DNA of 64,000 nucleotides from an uncultured Bacteroidales bacterium. GTDB taxonomy: Bacteria; Bacteroidota; Bacteroidia; Bacteroidales; Bacteroidaceae. The notes beneath the pieces are model-generated. The model was not told the DNA's origin. It worked only from the letters and a program-made list of their open reading frames with translations, and made no database searches. Shown one piece after another: positions 22,829-37,200 of this stretch (position 1 is its first letter; every line of letters begins with the position of its first letter). The DNA lies in assembly GCA_902774335.1 (NCBI GenBank), contig CACYHW010000006.1, positions 62,001 to 126,000 of the forward strand, read 5' to 3'. Both the position numbers and the translations under genes were made by a program.

Positions 22829-24713
22829 ATTTGACTACCTTCTTTCCGCCGATGATATAGATGCCTGGTGGCAGTTCATCAAACGATGAAGCCTGTATGC
22901 GCTGACCCACCATATTATAGACACCCTTTGAAATGTCAATAGTCTTATCAGTTTCAATACTGCTTACTGCAGTGGGTTCACCGCCATTCAGGCCGCGAAC
23001 GAAACCGGCGTATGCATGTTTGCGATAGTAATTGGCATCCCAGATACCTACCGGTTCACCGGCACGCCATCCGCCGCCCGACGGAGCATCGGTAGTACAC
23101 CACTGGCAGATACCCCACTGCTGTGAGGGCGGGATGATACGCAGGTACTCCTTGATGATCCACTCATAGAAGCTTGCCATTTTCTTATGCTCGGCTTCGG
23201 TCAGTTGAGTCGTTTGGATTGCCGCACCCCATCTGTCAGAACCACGGACATAACCCATATCAAGTTCCGATATGCGACAGAGTTTTCCGCTTGAAGCCAT
23301 AACAGAGAACATCGTAGTGATGTGACTCTTGATGCTGTTCTGAATATTCTCATTTTCAAAGCAGCTGATATGCATCTGAGTGCCGATGCCATCGATCTTG
23401 GTAACACCATCGGCCTCCCACTTCTTTATCCAGCCCACAAGGCTCTTTACCTTCTGATTGTTATCCCAATCCGATTCAAGATTATAATCATTGATAAAGA
23501 GTACCACATCCTCCGGACCATACTTTCGTGCCAGACAGCAGGCCTGGCGCACATATTCAAGGTCACCCATGTAATCCTGCCAGTAAAACGCATCGCCACC
23601 CACATCCCATGTAGCATCAGGATTACCGCTGGGATTATAATTCTTTGAGTGCTGCAGCAGATAATTGCCGCTGCCGTCGTTGCCTCCACCGGAGATAGCC
23701 TCATTGACCAGATCCCAGGCCTTCACCTTTCCGCCACAAGCGTCCATCATGCCCTTTATCCACTTATCCATTGCATATACCAGGGTGTCATGCATCTCCT
23801 GTCTGGTCTGGGAAATCATCTTGGCAGGCTTGTTACCCTCAAACTTGATACTCTTGATATAGACGTCACCAATATAATTGGGAACATGAATCAGCAGGAA
23901 GTTTGTATTGAGAGTAGGCGTAACTGAGATCTCCTTATCAACCCAATCTGTCGTGAACGGAATACTTATATTTACACCGGTTTTGTCATCCCCATCTCCA
24001 TTACTGGTCCAGTCACCTATATGGCCATCCAACTTACCAGACTTGGAGCCCTTGAGTGTCACAGTCATCTTATAGGTCTTACCTGCTTCGAGAATTATAT
24101 TGTCCCAGGCCACGAACTGCACCTCCCACGATTTTGACACAGTAGTAGTCACCTTGAGACCATTGGTGGCATCAAAAGTTATCGTGTAGCCATTTTCTGA
24201 TTCATTAGCCTTCCAACCGACATTCTTGTCAGTGCGGAAGTCTTTACCGGCCACCTCTGTATAAACTTCTCCGGCATCAGGATCGGGCTTATCGGCCAGG
24301 AGTTTGAGCAACCAGCCTTTCGGCTGTTGTGAATGCCACGCCAGCGTATGACCGTAAACATTCAGTCCGGCAGCTGTTGCCGTATTGACATAATTCTTGA
24401 CTGTGCTGAAATTCATTTTGCCGTTACCGTCAACGCAACTGGCCATCTTCATGGCATTTCCTGCCACAGTCTCGGTAAAGTTGCTGTTGATCATTTTCCT
24501 GTAGGTCTGATTATTCAAATAATCATTTACGATAGTTCCGGCACCCAGCTTGAAGTTGGGATATTTGGAGTAGTCGATGTAATCTTTCAGAGCATCATAA
24601 TCATCCAGATAACGGTAAGTATCATTGCCGGGTTTGCCCTGCTCGAATTTCTCCTGGGCGAAAACCTGTGTTGACAGAGTAGCCAGAAGCAGAAATAAGT
24701 AGAATTTATTCAT
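22827..24713 (-). CDS. Secreted endo-1,4-beta-xylanase, GH10 with inserted carbohydrate-binding module
   Basis: 628 aa from the ATG at 24713; an upstream TTG two codons earlier is less likely. Signal peptide MNKFYLFLLLATLSTQVFA. GH10 cuts the xylan backbone with retention. The barrel begins with KLGAGTIVND and GHTLAWHSQQP. It is then interrupted by a beta-sandwich of about 160 residues (about 150-310, containing WEVQFVAWDNIILEAGKTYK) resembling CBM4/22. It resumes at the acid/base E in WDLVNEAIS (about 338) and the nucleophile E in ISELDMGY (about 485). The tail ends in a short strand-rich segment (YNMVGQRIQ, PPGIYIIGGKKVVK) typical of exported Bacteroidales proteins. The TATATTTG box at 24753-24746 is its likely promoter. 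Confidence 0.93.
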   Translation of the reverse strand: MNKFYLFLLLATLSTQVFAQEKFEQGKPGNDTYRYLDDYDALKDYIDYSKYPNFKLGAGTIVNDYLNNQTYRKMINSNFTETVAGNAMKMASCVDGNGKMNFSTVKNYVNTATAAGLNVYGHTLAWHSQQPKGWLLKLLADKPDPDAGEVYTEVAGKDFRTDKNVGWKANESENGYTITFDATNGLKVTTTVSKSWEVQFVAWDNIILEAGKTYKMTVTLKGSKSGKLDGHIGDWTSNGDGDDKTGVNISIPFTTDWVDKEISVTPTLNTNFLLIHVPNYIGDVYIKSIKFEGNKPAKMISQTRQEMHDTLVYAMDKWIKGMMDACGGKVKAWDLVNEAISGGGNDGSGNYLLQHSKNYNPSGNPDATWDVGGDAFYWQDYMGDLEYVRQACCLARKYGPEDVVLFINDYNLESDWDNNQKVKSLVGWIKKWEADGVTKIDGIGTQMHISCFENENIQNSIKSHITTMFSVMASSGKLCRISELDMGYVRGSDRWGAAIQTTQLTEAEHKKMASFYEWIIKEYLRIIPPSQQWGICQWCTTDAPSGGGWRAGEPVGIWDANYYRKHAYAGFVRGLNGGEPTAVSSIETDKTIDISKGVYNMVGQRIQASSFDELPPGIYIIGGKKVVK

Positions 24714-24745
24714 AGGCAAATGCGTGTCCTTTTATAAATATGCCG

Positions 24746-24753
24746 CAAATATA
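24746..24753 (-). promoter_or_regulatory. Bacteroidetes -7 box for the xylanase gene (TATATTTG)
   Basis: The minus strand reads TATATTTG, an exact TAnnTTTG match, 32 bp upstream of the ATG at 24713 and just after the double hairpin that follows the PFOR gene. No -33 box is evident. Confidence 0.55.
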
Positions 24754-24763
24754 CGAAAAAAAA

Positions 24764-24829
24764 CACACAAAAGGGTCAGACCCCTTTGTGTGCTTTTTTT
24801 GATACAATTGGGGTCTGACCCCAATTGTA
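24764..24829. repeat. REP-like hairpins, copy C (double)
   Basis: Two adjacent hairpins share the GGGTCWGACCCC core. One at 24764-24792 has CACACAAA/TTTGTGTG arms and one mismatch. The other at 24803-24829 is a perfect 27-nt palindrome with TACAATT arms, and is followed by TACTATTTTT as in copies A and B. They sit between the PFOR stop and the xylanase promoter. Confidence 0.85.
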
Positions 24830-24835
24830 CTATTT

Positions 24836-28402
<3,567 letters not shown>

Positions 28403-28435
28403 AATTTGAAATATGTTTTGAAAATCTTGTGTCTG

Positions 28436-29614
28436 TCAATAAAGCATTCCGAACATCCAGAGCGGAATTACATTGTCATGTCCCGTCTGCATTCCGTCCA
28501 CTGCGTAGAACGAATCGGGCTGGACACGGGTCTTGCTGTCCTGCAGCGTAACCTTGAAGTTCACCTGACCGTCCACCAGGAACGACCATCCCTTGCCTCC
28601 CTTGTGCACCACATGATCCTTCCACATGGAGTTCACAAAGAATGTGTCAATCACATCCTGACGGTCCTGACGGGGCGGATAGATGGTATAAATCAGGTTT
28701 GAGTTGTGCATCAGCACGCGGCTGGGCTTCTTGGGGAAGCTGTCACCCTTGGCGTACACCATATTGATGAGTCGCGCATCGGCCAGATACTTAATGTAGT
28801 TCATCACTGTGGCGCGCGATGTCTCGGTCTCGGCAGCCAGCTGGCTGACATTGGGGGCCGATGTGCCCGACACAGCCATCAGGTAGAACAGTTTCTTGAT
28901 CTTGGCCAGATACTTGAGGTCAATCTGTTTGATAAGCAGGATATCCACCTCCATCATCATGTTCATGGTCTTGAGCAGGTTCTCACTGAAGTTACGCTGC
29001 TGAAGGAAGAAGGGATAGAAACCGTGATGCACGTAATCCTGGAAATAATCCAGAGGATTGACCTGCTGCAGCACCTCCTGTGCTATCTGAACATGATTCT
29101 TGAGTATGTCGTCCAGGCGGTGCGCCTTGAACTGTGTGCCTGCCTTGAGGTTCAGGAACTCACGGAACGAGAAACCGCGCAGGTTATATGAACTTACTAT
29201 TCCGTTCAGCTCCGGGTTCTCCTCCTTAAGACGCATCACCGACGATCCGGTAAAGATGATCTTGAGGCCGGGATACATGTCATAGCACTTGCGGAGTTCC
29301 TTGCTCCAATCAGGATGTTTGAAAACCTGGTCTATGAGCAGAACCTTACCGCCCAGCTTATGGAACTCACCCGCAAACTCGGCAATTCCGTGACCCTGGA
29401 AGTAGAGGTTGTTCATGTTGATATACAGGCATGAACGGTCACGTCCGAATTTCTCCTTGGCGTACTGCAACAGGAATGTGGTCTTACCTACCCCGCGCGT
29501 GCCCTTGATACCTATCATACGGCTGGACCAGTCAATCTCGTCCATGAGGTCACGCCTCACAGCTGCCTGCAAGTGCTCAACCAGATAGTCATGTGTCCTG
29601 AAAAACTGTTCCAT
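28436..29614 (-). CDS. AAA-type ATPase (DUF4143-like group) with altered Walker B
   Basis: 392 aa from the ATG at 29614 (MEQFFRTHDYLVEHLQ); the longer in-frame start at 29635 adds MREPLLF and overlaps the promoter leader. Walker A is GIKGTRGVGKTT. Walker B reads KVLLIDQVFKHPDWSKELRK, whereas the group normally has DE(I/V)H(K), so the catalytic glutamate is glutamine here. FTGSSVMRLKE is the sensor segment. A C-terminal winged-helix region (QLAAETETSRATVMNYIKYL) follows. The archetype family is often linked to mobile or antitoxin-like functions, but its role is unknown. A good promoter lies at 29652-29684. It may be co-transcribed with PFOR downstream. Confidence 0.82.
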   Translation of the reverse strand: MEQFFRTHDYLVEHLQAAVRRDLMDEIDWSSRMIGIKGTRGVGKTTFLLQYAKEKFGRDRSCLYINMNNLYFQGHGIAEFAGEFHKLGGKVLLIDQVFKHPDWSKELRKCYDMYPGLKIIFTGSSVMRLKEENPELNGIVSSYNLRGFSFREFLNLKAGTQFKAHRLDDILKNHVQIAQEVLQQVNPLDYFQDYVHHGFYPFFLQQRNFSENLLKTMNMMMEVDILLIKQIDLKYLAKIKKLFYLMAVSGTSAPNVSQLAAETETSRATVMNYIKYLADARLINMVYAKGDSFPKKPSRVLMHNSNLIYTIYPPRQDRQDVIDTFFVNSMWKDHVVHKGGKGWSFLVDGQVNFKVTLQDSKTRVQPDSFYAVDGMQTGHDNVIPLWMFGMLY

Positions 29615-29651
29615 AAACAATAGCGGCTCGCGCACTCGTGCGCACGGACCG

Positions 29652-29684
29652 CAAAGTTAATACAAATACTCCACATTTTGCAAA
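29652..29684 (-). promoter_or_regulatory. Promoter of the AAA ATPase gene
   Basis: The minus strand reads TTTG (29684-29681), 21 bp, then TAACTTTG (29659-29652), close to the Bacteroidetes consensus. An ACTCCAC/GTGGAGT inverted repeat surrounds the -33 box and may be an operator or the cstA terminator. Confidence 0.65.
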
Positions 29685-29709
29685 GTGGAGTTTGCAATTT
29701 AATGCTTTT

Positions 29710-31137
29710 TCATTCTTTTGGCTGCACAATGCCCTTTTTGAGTTTGGCGCGCCAGATAAGGAACAGAGCAAGCAGTATAAGAGTGAACAGGGCACCGCCT
29801 GTGTAGGCCATATAGACCGGCAGATTCAATCCCTCCTTGGCCATCAGGATATAGACGCAGGTTACCGTGCTCATGAACATGGCAGGGATAAGGGTAACCA
29901 GGATATTCTTGCCCCTTGACTGCAGATAGACGGTAACGGCCCACAGCGTGAATACGGAGAGAACCTGGTTTGACCATGCAAAGTAACGCCAGATGATATT
30001 AAATCCTTCCTTATCACGCAGGCTGTAGAGCAGTGCGCCCAAGGTGATGATGAACAGCGGTATGCTGATAGCCAGACGGCTGCCTATGGATTTCTGCCTG
30101 ATATGGAAGAAATCGGCCACGATAAGACGGGCTGAACGCAGAGCGGTATCACCCGATGATACAGGGGCCACTACTACGCCGATGATGGCAAGAAGGCCGC
30201 CCACCTTACCCAACCAGGTCTTGGATATCTCAAGCACGATTGCTGCAGCGCCCTGATCTGTTCCATGCTCACCAAAGTAAGCGGTTGCTGCGGCAGCCCA
30301 TACCAAAGCCACGATGCCCTCGGATATCATGGCACCGTAGAACACCAGACGTCCCTTGGTCTCATTGGTCATGCAACGCGCCATCAGAGGAGACTGTGTA
30401 GCATGGAATCCGCTAATGGCACCGCATGCGATCGATATGAACATCATGGGGAATATGGGGTTCCTGTCATATTTGGTACCGAATCCGTTCCACATCTCGG
30501 GCAGTTCAGGACGGTTGATGAACAGCGCAATCATGATACCGAACGCCATGAACAGCAGTGCGGCACCGAATATGGGATAGAACTTGCCTATGATCTTGTC
30601 AATGGGAAAAAGAGTGGCTATCAGGTAATAGATGAAAATAATGATGATCCACATGTTCACGCCCATAGTATCAGGAGTAAGACGTGCCAGGATATCGGCC
30701 GGCTGTGATACGAACACCGCACCCACAAGGACCAGCAGGATCATCGAGAAAATCACGAACACCTTCTGTACCGGACCGCCCAGATAACGGCCGATGAGCT
30801 GAGGCAGGCTCTCGCCGCCGTGACGCATGGATATCATTCCCGACAGATAGTCATGCACGCTACCGGCAAAGATAGTTCCGAAAACAATCCACAGATAGGC
30901 ACCCGTACCGAACTTGGCACCCATGATGGCACCGAATATCGGGCCCAGACCTGCAATGTTCAGGAACTGGATCATGTAAGCCTTCCATGTGGGCATGGCA
31001 ATGTAATCCACACCGTCAGCCATGGCTGTTGCCGGAACCTCACGGTTGGGATCGGCTCCGAACAGACGCTCAATGAATTTTCCGTAGAACACATAGCCCA
31101 GCACCAGGACTATCAAAGCTATTGCGAACGTTACCAT
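29710..31137 (-). CDS. cstA: Carbon starvation protein CstA (pyruvate/peptide transporter family)
   Basis: 475 aa from the ATG at 31137 (MVTFAIALIVLVLGYVFYGK); the in-frame ATG at 31173 adds a basic 12-residue leader of no use to a membrane protein. Around a dozen membrane spans are visible. Family motifs include RLFGADPNREVPA, PIFGAIMGAKFGTGAYLWIV and GAISGFHATQSPLMARC. It is shorter than E. coli CstA (about 700 aa), lacking the C-terminal extension, as is usual for Bacteroidetes. E. coli CstA and its homologue BtsT import pyruvate. That fits a location two genes from PFOR. Confidence 0.92.
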   Translation of the reverse strand: MVTFAIALIVLVLGYVFYGKFIERLFGADPNREVPATAMADGVDYIAMPTWKAYMIQFLNIAGLGPIFGAIMGAKFGTGAYLWIVFGTIFAGSVHDYLSGMISMRHGGESLPQLIGRYLGGPVQKVFVIFSMILLVLVGAVFVSQPADILARLTPDTMGVNMWIIIIFIYYLIATLFPIDKIIGKFYPIFGAALLFMAFGIMIALFINRPELPEMWNGFGTKYDRNPIFPMMFISIACGAISGFHATQSPLMARCMTNETKGRLVFYGAMISEGIVALVWAAAATAYFGEHGTDQGAAAIVLEISKTWLGKVGGLLAIIGVVVAPVSSGDTALRSARLIVADFFHIRQKSIGSRLAISIPLFIITLGALLYSLRDKEGFNIIWRYFAWSNQVLSVFTLWAVTVYLQSRGKNILVTLIPAMFMSTVTCVYILMAKEGLNLPVYMAYTGGALFTLILLALFLIWRAKLKKGIVQPKE

Positions 31138-31187
31138 ATTGTTTTGTAACTGGATTCTGATTCTTAAACGCACAAAAATAACAAAAA

Positions 31188-31227
31188 AAATCCCCCGATG
31201 TCACTTTTTTATGACAACGGGGGATTT
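31188..31227 (-). terminator. Terminator of the giant surface-protein gene
   Basis: AAATCCCCCG (31188-31197) pairs with CGGGGGATTT (31218-31227). Inside, TGTCA and TGACA extend the stem. On the minus strand the hairpin is followed by a run of eight or more T, a strong intrinsic terminator just past the stop at 31247. Confidence 0.9.
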
Positions 31228-31246
31228 AACAGTCACTATGCAGGTT

Positions 31247-34200
31247 TTACCTGTTCAGTCTCTTCTTTCCGTCAATGATACGGATTCCATTCTCTGAACC
31301 GTCAGTTACCTTGCGGCCCTGCAGGTCATATACTGATTCTATCACAGCCTTCTCCAATCCTATTACACCGGTAGGTGAATCGACATCAAGAGTAAGCGGA
31401 GACTTGGGAGTACCCAGTATAGCATCTGACTGATACTCTACGAACTCCTTGATATCAGTAACCTCAGAGCCCTGGACAATCTTAAGGTCAAGTGTTACGG
31501 CATCGTCACCCGGAACGGTCAGATATACAATACCCGTTTCGTCCGATACGGCCGATGCACGGCATTCGCCATCAGCGAATACACCTACCTCGGCATTTGC
31601 CAGAGGCTTGCCGCTCTTGACAATCTTGGCAGCCATTGTCAGGTTATTCGAGTAGAGGTGATAATCAACAGGCTGGAACATGCCCGATGCCTCTCCGCCT
31701 CTGCCTGAAGTGCGTGTGGGAGCGAATGATACAAGAGATCCGGGATAGCTGTATCTTCTCTGGCTGTTAGAGGCATTCTTGATCTTGTAACCCTGTCCGG
31801 GCTCCAGGAGCTGGAGTGAACCAACCCACTCATACTCATCATAATAGGCAACTCCGCTCTGAGCCTTGACCAGATCACCGGTAATGGGGCTGAGATCTGC
31901 AAAGGCATCGGCCAGAGATGAGATCTGACGACCGTAGTAACCGGCCCAGTTCCAACCTCTGTAAAGGATGACAGGATTGGCGTTTATCTCCACGCGGCTA
32001 CCTACAACCCTGAGTTCGCGGTCACGTTTCATCTTGACGGCGTACATCTGGGTATTGCTCAGGTCACCCTTAAGATCACCACTCCATGAACCCTTCTCAT
32101 ATGAGAGATAAGCGTTCTGGCTCTTTACGATCTCAACATCATCGGCTATTGACTCAAAGATGGAGGCAACGCTCATATCATCGGCAGCGACAAATATTGA
32201 GAGCCAGTTCCAACCGGCCTTGAGTTGGGTTGACTGCTCAATCCTGTCAAGTGCTGTCAGAGCGACAGGATTGGTGTATGTACCCTTAAGTTCAAGTGTC
32301 TGGAACTTAATTGCGGCATTAGGCTCAACCTCAGGATAGAGTGTTCCGGTAGATGCGTCAAAGGCACGGAAAGTAATAGGCTTGCCCTGATCATCATTAC
32401 CGTAAATATCCATTGTCACAAAGTAAGAGTCATAACGCTCCCTGTAGACGGGACTTGCTATACCACGGCACTCCTCGCCAATGAAGGCTGCCACGATATC
32501 ATCCTCATCCTCGCTCTGCAGTCCCAGGATATCCAGAGTGGCAATCACACTCATTGAGTTCTCATATCTTCTGGGGTTGACATCCCATGACGGAGTCTCA
32601 CCCTTAACCTTTACCTTCAGGATAAAAGGTGTCTCTATACCGTTATTGCCCTTAAGATAGATGGTCTCCTCATAAGAGCCCAGAGGTGCAGTGGGGCTTA
32701 CACCGAATGTGATGTTAGTCTTGCTGCGCGGGTTGATTACGCCATACTCCGCTGATGCAGCTATCCATGAAGGAAGACCTGAGATGCTCCACATCTGCTG
32801 CTGTCCGCCCAGATTCTCGATAGTTGCCTGGAAATAAGACTCGCTCTTGACATAATGATCAATGCTTATACCCTCCTTATTCCAGGTCAACTCGTTGCAG
32901 TTCACAAAGGCGCTCCAAACAGCCGGCTCGGAGTAGTTGCCGTTCTCATCCAGCAGGTCACGAACCGTGAAGTTCAGTGTGCAGCCCTCAATGACATCGG
33001 CATCCTCCTCAATCTTGATGACAACCTTCTCTTCCGATGCGGTATAGCTGAACTTAACATTGGTCTCGGTAGGCTTGACACGGAGAGCCGGAGCATTGTC
33101 CGAGTAGCTGATGACTGCCTCGCTGTCGTCGGATATTGACTTGAGCACAGCTGTCATGGTGTTGTCGCAAAGGTCAACGGCATTACCGGCAGTTATCACC
33201 TGGTTGAACTGATCAATCGTCTTAATCTCAAACGGATAGTATGCTACAAGTCCGCTTTCTGAACCGGTGAAACGTACCTTACGGTTACCAATAATCATAT
33301 TACCGTTCATTGTAGCACCCCATACGCGGATCTCATCAATGTTACCCTTGAATGCATTGTCATATTCATATACGCCCAACTCCGATGATATGGTAGTGCG
33401 TCTAGCACCGGCAATCATGTAATTGGTTACAATATTACCAATGTAAGCCTCATTGATTGAGAGACGTCTTACACCATCCACGTATACGGCAGCTGCACCC
33501 TGGCGCAGTACGCAGAGAGCGATATGGTGCCATGCGTTATCGGTAAGCTCAGTACCGTTCACGGCAAACTGATACTTGCCGCCCGATGTAGAGTGATAAG
33601 CATCCTTGCCGGTAAGCTGAAGCTGGCCGTCAGCATCGAGCCAGAGGGCAACCTCACCCATCTGCAGCAGCTGGGCATCACCTGACTGCTTGCCGCCACG
33701 CATCCAAAACTCAACCACATAATCATCGGCTGCAGCGACAGGTATGCATGAAGTGTTGATGCTCAGATAATGATTACCGTCCAGGCTTACTGAGAGGTTC
33801 TCATTGTTTATATACCATGTCTCGGCGGCCATGATCATATGACGGCTGCGTGAATAGTCACGTATTGAGGTTCCTTCACCCTCATTCATCTTCCAGTAAC
33901 CGATAAGATGACGGGTTGACGGATTCTTTGTCTTGGAGCGGTCAAGAAGTGCAGTAGTCATGTCATGAGCCTCATCCCAAAGAAGCAGTTCATGAATGGC
34001 TGCATTGATTCCGCAACCTACGCTGAACTTACCGTTACCCTCATAAGGCTTGATTCCGACACCGTTAAAGAGATGTATGAAATCTGAACCGTCAGCAACC
34101 TCAGCGTCAAATACGCCATTCTTGGTCAGGTTCATGGTCAGGAATATCCACTTACCTGTGGGGATAGCATCTTTAGAGTAACAGGTAGTATCTGCTATAG

Positions 34201-37200
34201 TAACAAACAACCTGTTGTCATCATCCACACCGACGGCAAATACCTGTGAACCCTGACCATGTCTGAACAGTGTTCCGGCTCCGTTGATGTTAACCCATGC
34301 GTCTATTGAGAAATCCTTCTTATACAGGTTGATACCGGCCTCTGTCGTAGCAGTAGCTGTCTGAGCAGAACCGCCCTGCAGGCTGAGAGCTGTCTCATGA
34401 GCCACCTGAGCACCGTTCAGGACACCTGTTACGATAAAGTTGGCCTCCTTTGTGATACGTCCCTTAAGGATAGCCTCATTGAACGTAACGCTCAGCTCAT
34501 CACCTATATCAAGAACTCCGTCAGTAGGCTCAGGCTGACCAAGTGAACGAGGACGCTCCATATCCTTGACCAGAAGCTGCTCGTCACTGTATCTGTAAAC
34601 CTCAGACTGTCCGTAAGTGCTTACGGAAGCTACACGGAACTGATATTCGCCATCGGGGAATGAGCCCATAGCCAGGTCGTAATTGACCTTGGTACCCAAT
34701 GAAGGCAACATCATGTTGTTCTTATCCAGGTTAACTGAGTCAACCACAAACTCCTTGATCAGAGTCCAGTCGTTGCCGCCCTGCTTGCGGTACTGCAGGC
34801 GGAACGCCTTCAGACCACGGTAATAGCGGTCAAATCCGGAGAATGAAAGTGTCAGCTTGGTTCCCGTCTGGATATTCATGATATTATTGGACAGAGCCAG
34901 ATCAACGGGTGATGAAGAGGGAACGAAGTGGGCCGATACCTTAACAGTGTCAGCAATCACATCCCATGTGCTGGTGGGATCATACTGGGTCTGTGATGCC
35001 AGCACGATCTCAATGTCATTATAATCAAGTACACTCAGGTTGGTCTGCTTCAACTGCAGGGCCTTGGTAACGGTTGTACCTGCGGGAACCTTGATGATAC
35101 GGCTGTCTGTGATGGGCTTTCCGTCAATCATCAGGTTGGCGCCGTTCTCATTGGTCTCGTCATTTACAATCAGACGGTAGTAAACGTCCTCATCAATCTC
35201 AGATGCATTTGACAGACGCAGTACATAATCGGCAGTACCGCCTGACGGAACATCGGTAACCACAGGAACGTCAACGTCAATCTGCGGAACCTCAATCTGC
35301 ATGGTAGCCTCCATGATGACTGTTCCGGGCTTGTAGTACTTGGTTTTCACCTCATCCTCGTACGGGCCACAGGTCTGACCGCCGCGTGTGCGGAATATGG
35401 GACCGAACTTGCCGTACTCATATACATCGACCGTGATGGCGTCATCATCACCCTCCTCGGCCAGTGTGTAACTGAAGCTTGCAGTCTCAGCCTTCTCATT
35501 CTCATCCTGGATATGCTGTCCGCCTCCGGTCTCGGTCTTGACATCAAACTGGATACCCACACCGTTAATGAAGAAACCGGTTGTGGCGCCTATGATGGCA
35601 GCGGCAGAAACAGTATTCTCATAGGTGCTTCCCACCTTATCCTCAGTCTCCTTTGTATAAGTTACGCTGGTACCTGAGTCAAATGAAACGTTTGTAACCT
35701 TTACGCTGTCGCTCTTTTTCTCTGCAAGATCGGCGGCTCTTACTTTCTGCATCTCGTTGTTTGCCAGATGCATCTTCCAGTTACGTATCTGAGTGTTGCA
35801 CCACTCTACGCTGTCTGAATAGTTTTCATTGGAACCCTCAGGTACGACCATCTTATATGAAGGACCTTCGGTCGAAGGATAAGGAGTAGCGTTCTCACCA
35901 AAAAGATCCTTATCATGGTTACTTGCACCGAATGCGGCATCGCCCGGGCTTGCAAGGGTTATGTATACGGGACGCTTTCCGGTATTCTTATAGTCCGGAA
36001 TCTGGTCTACGGTAGTAAGCATGCCGTCACGCAGTTTCACCAGATTGGGGATAAGCACATTCTCAATGTAGTTCTGAGTGTATGCGAACTCCGTTCCGAA
36101 TGACAGTCCTGTTGTCATGACATCATGCATGGTGAGCTCTACGTCACTGATATTCTTACGTGTGAGTCCCACACTGCGTGCCATACCGAATATGATATTG
36201 GTAGATGTGCCGATGAACACGTCACCCTGGGCACCCACATACTCAGCCTCATCGGATGTACTGATGGCCCTGGTTGCGGTGATTGAACGGCTCCATGTCG
36301 ATGCATCCTCTCCCTCAACAGAAACCTTGGCACCGACAGTGAGGTCCACCTTGCTCTCAATCTTCTCAAGCAGAGCCACGCCGATACCGGTAACGGTGAC
36401 AGCCGCAGCACCCAGTTTAGACTTGGTCTCAACATTGTTCTCACTGTTCCATACACCACCCTCAGAGTGTGAGACAGAGGTTACGGTGCCCGATGTCCAC
36501 TCGGTCTTGGACTTTGTTCCAGGTGGGTCACGGAGCACCATGTCAAGCATGTCAGGACCGGCTGTAACAAAGTTGTTACCCGTAGGCAGAGCTCCAAGAA
36601 CGATACCCTTGATTGGAACACCGTTGTTCCAGAGATATGTCTTGTTATCTATATCATAAGATATTGTAATGGTACGTGTGTAAGGAGATGAAATATTGGG
36701 GAATCCTGCCTTCCATACGTACGATGCCTTACCCAGACTGTCAAGTGCCAGCTGGTTGCTCTTAAGCTCATATACTGATCCGGGCACCTTTGTTGCGGTA
36801 TCACCCACCGCGTAAACAGCCTGTTCCGATGACAAAGCATTGTCAATGGTAACTATCATTCCGGCCAGAGGAACCGTAGATACTACAGGATCAAATCTGT
36901 TGGCATCATAGTTCTTGTACTCCTCCCTACCGGACAGGTCAAACTGGTAAGTATCGTCCTGAATGAACAGCGCACCGCCGAATCTGTATGTCGGTGTAGG
37001 ATACGGATCATAAAGGTTTTTTACAACTATGGAACCCAGATTATCCACTACCTCATACTCGCTGATACCGAAAGCGCCGTCAGTATGATCTGACTGTACA
37101 ACGGTGAAAATAGGCTGGCTGTGGAATACCTTCTTATATAATGAGTTGTACTTATAATACTCGTATCCGCCATCCTTAGCCTCAACAGAATCCGTGTATG

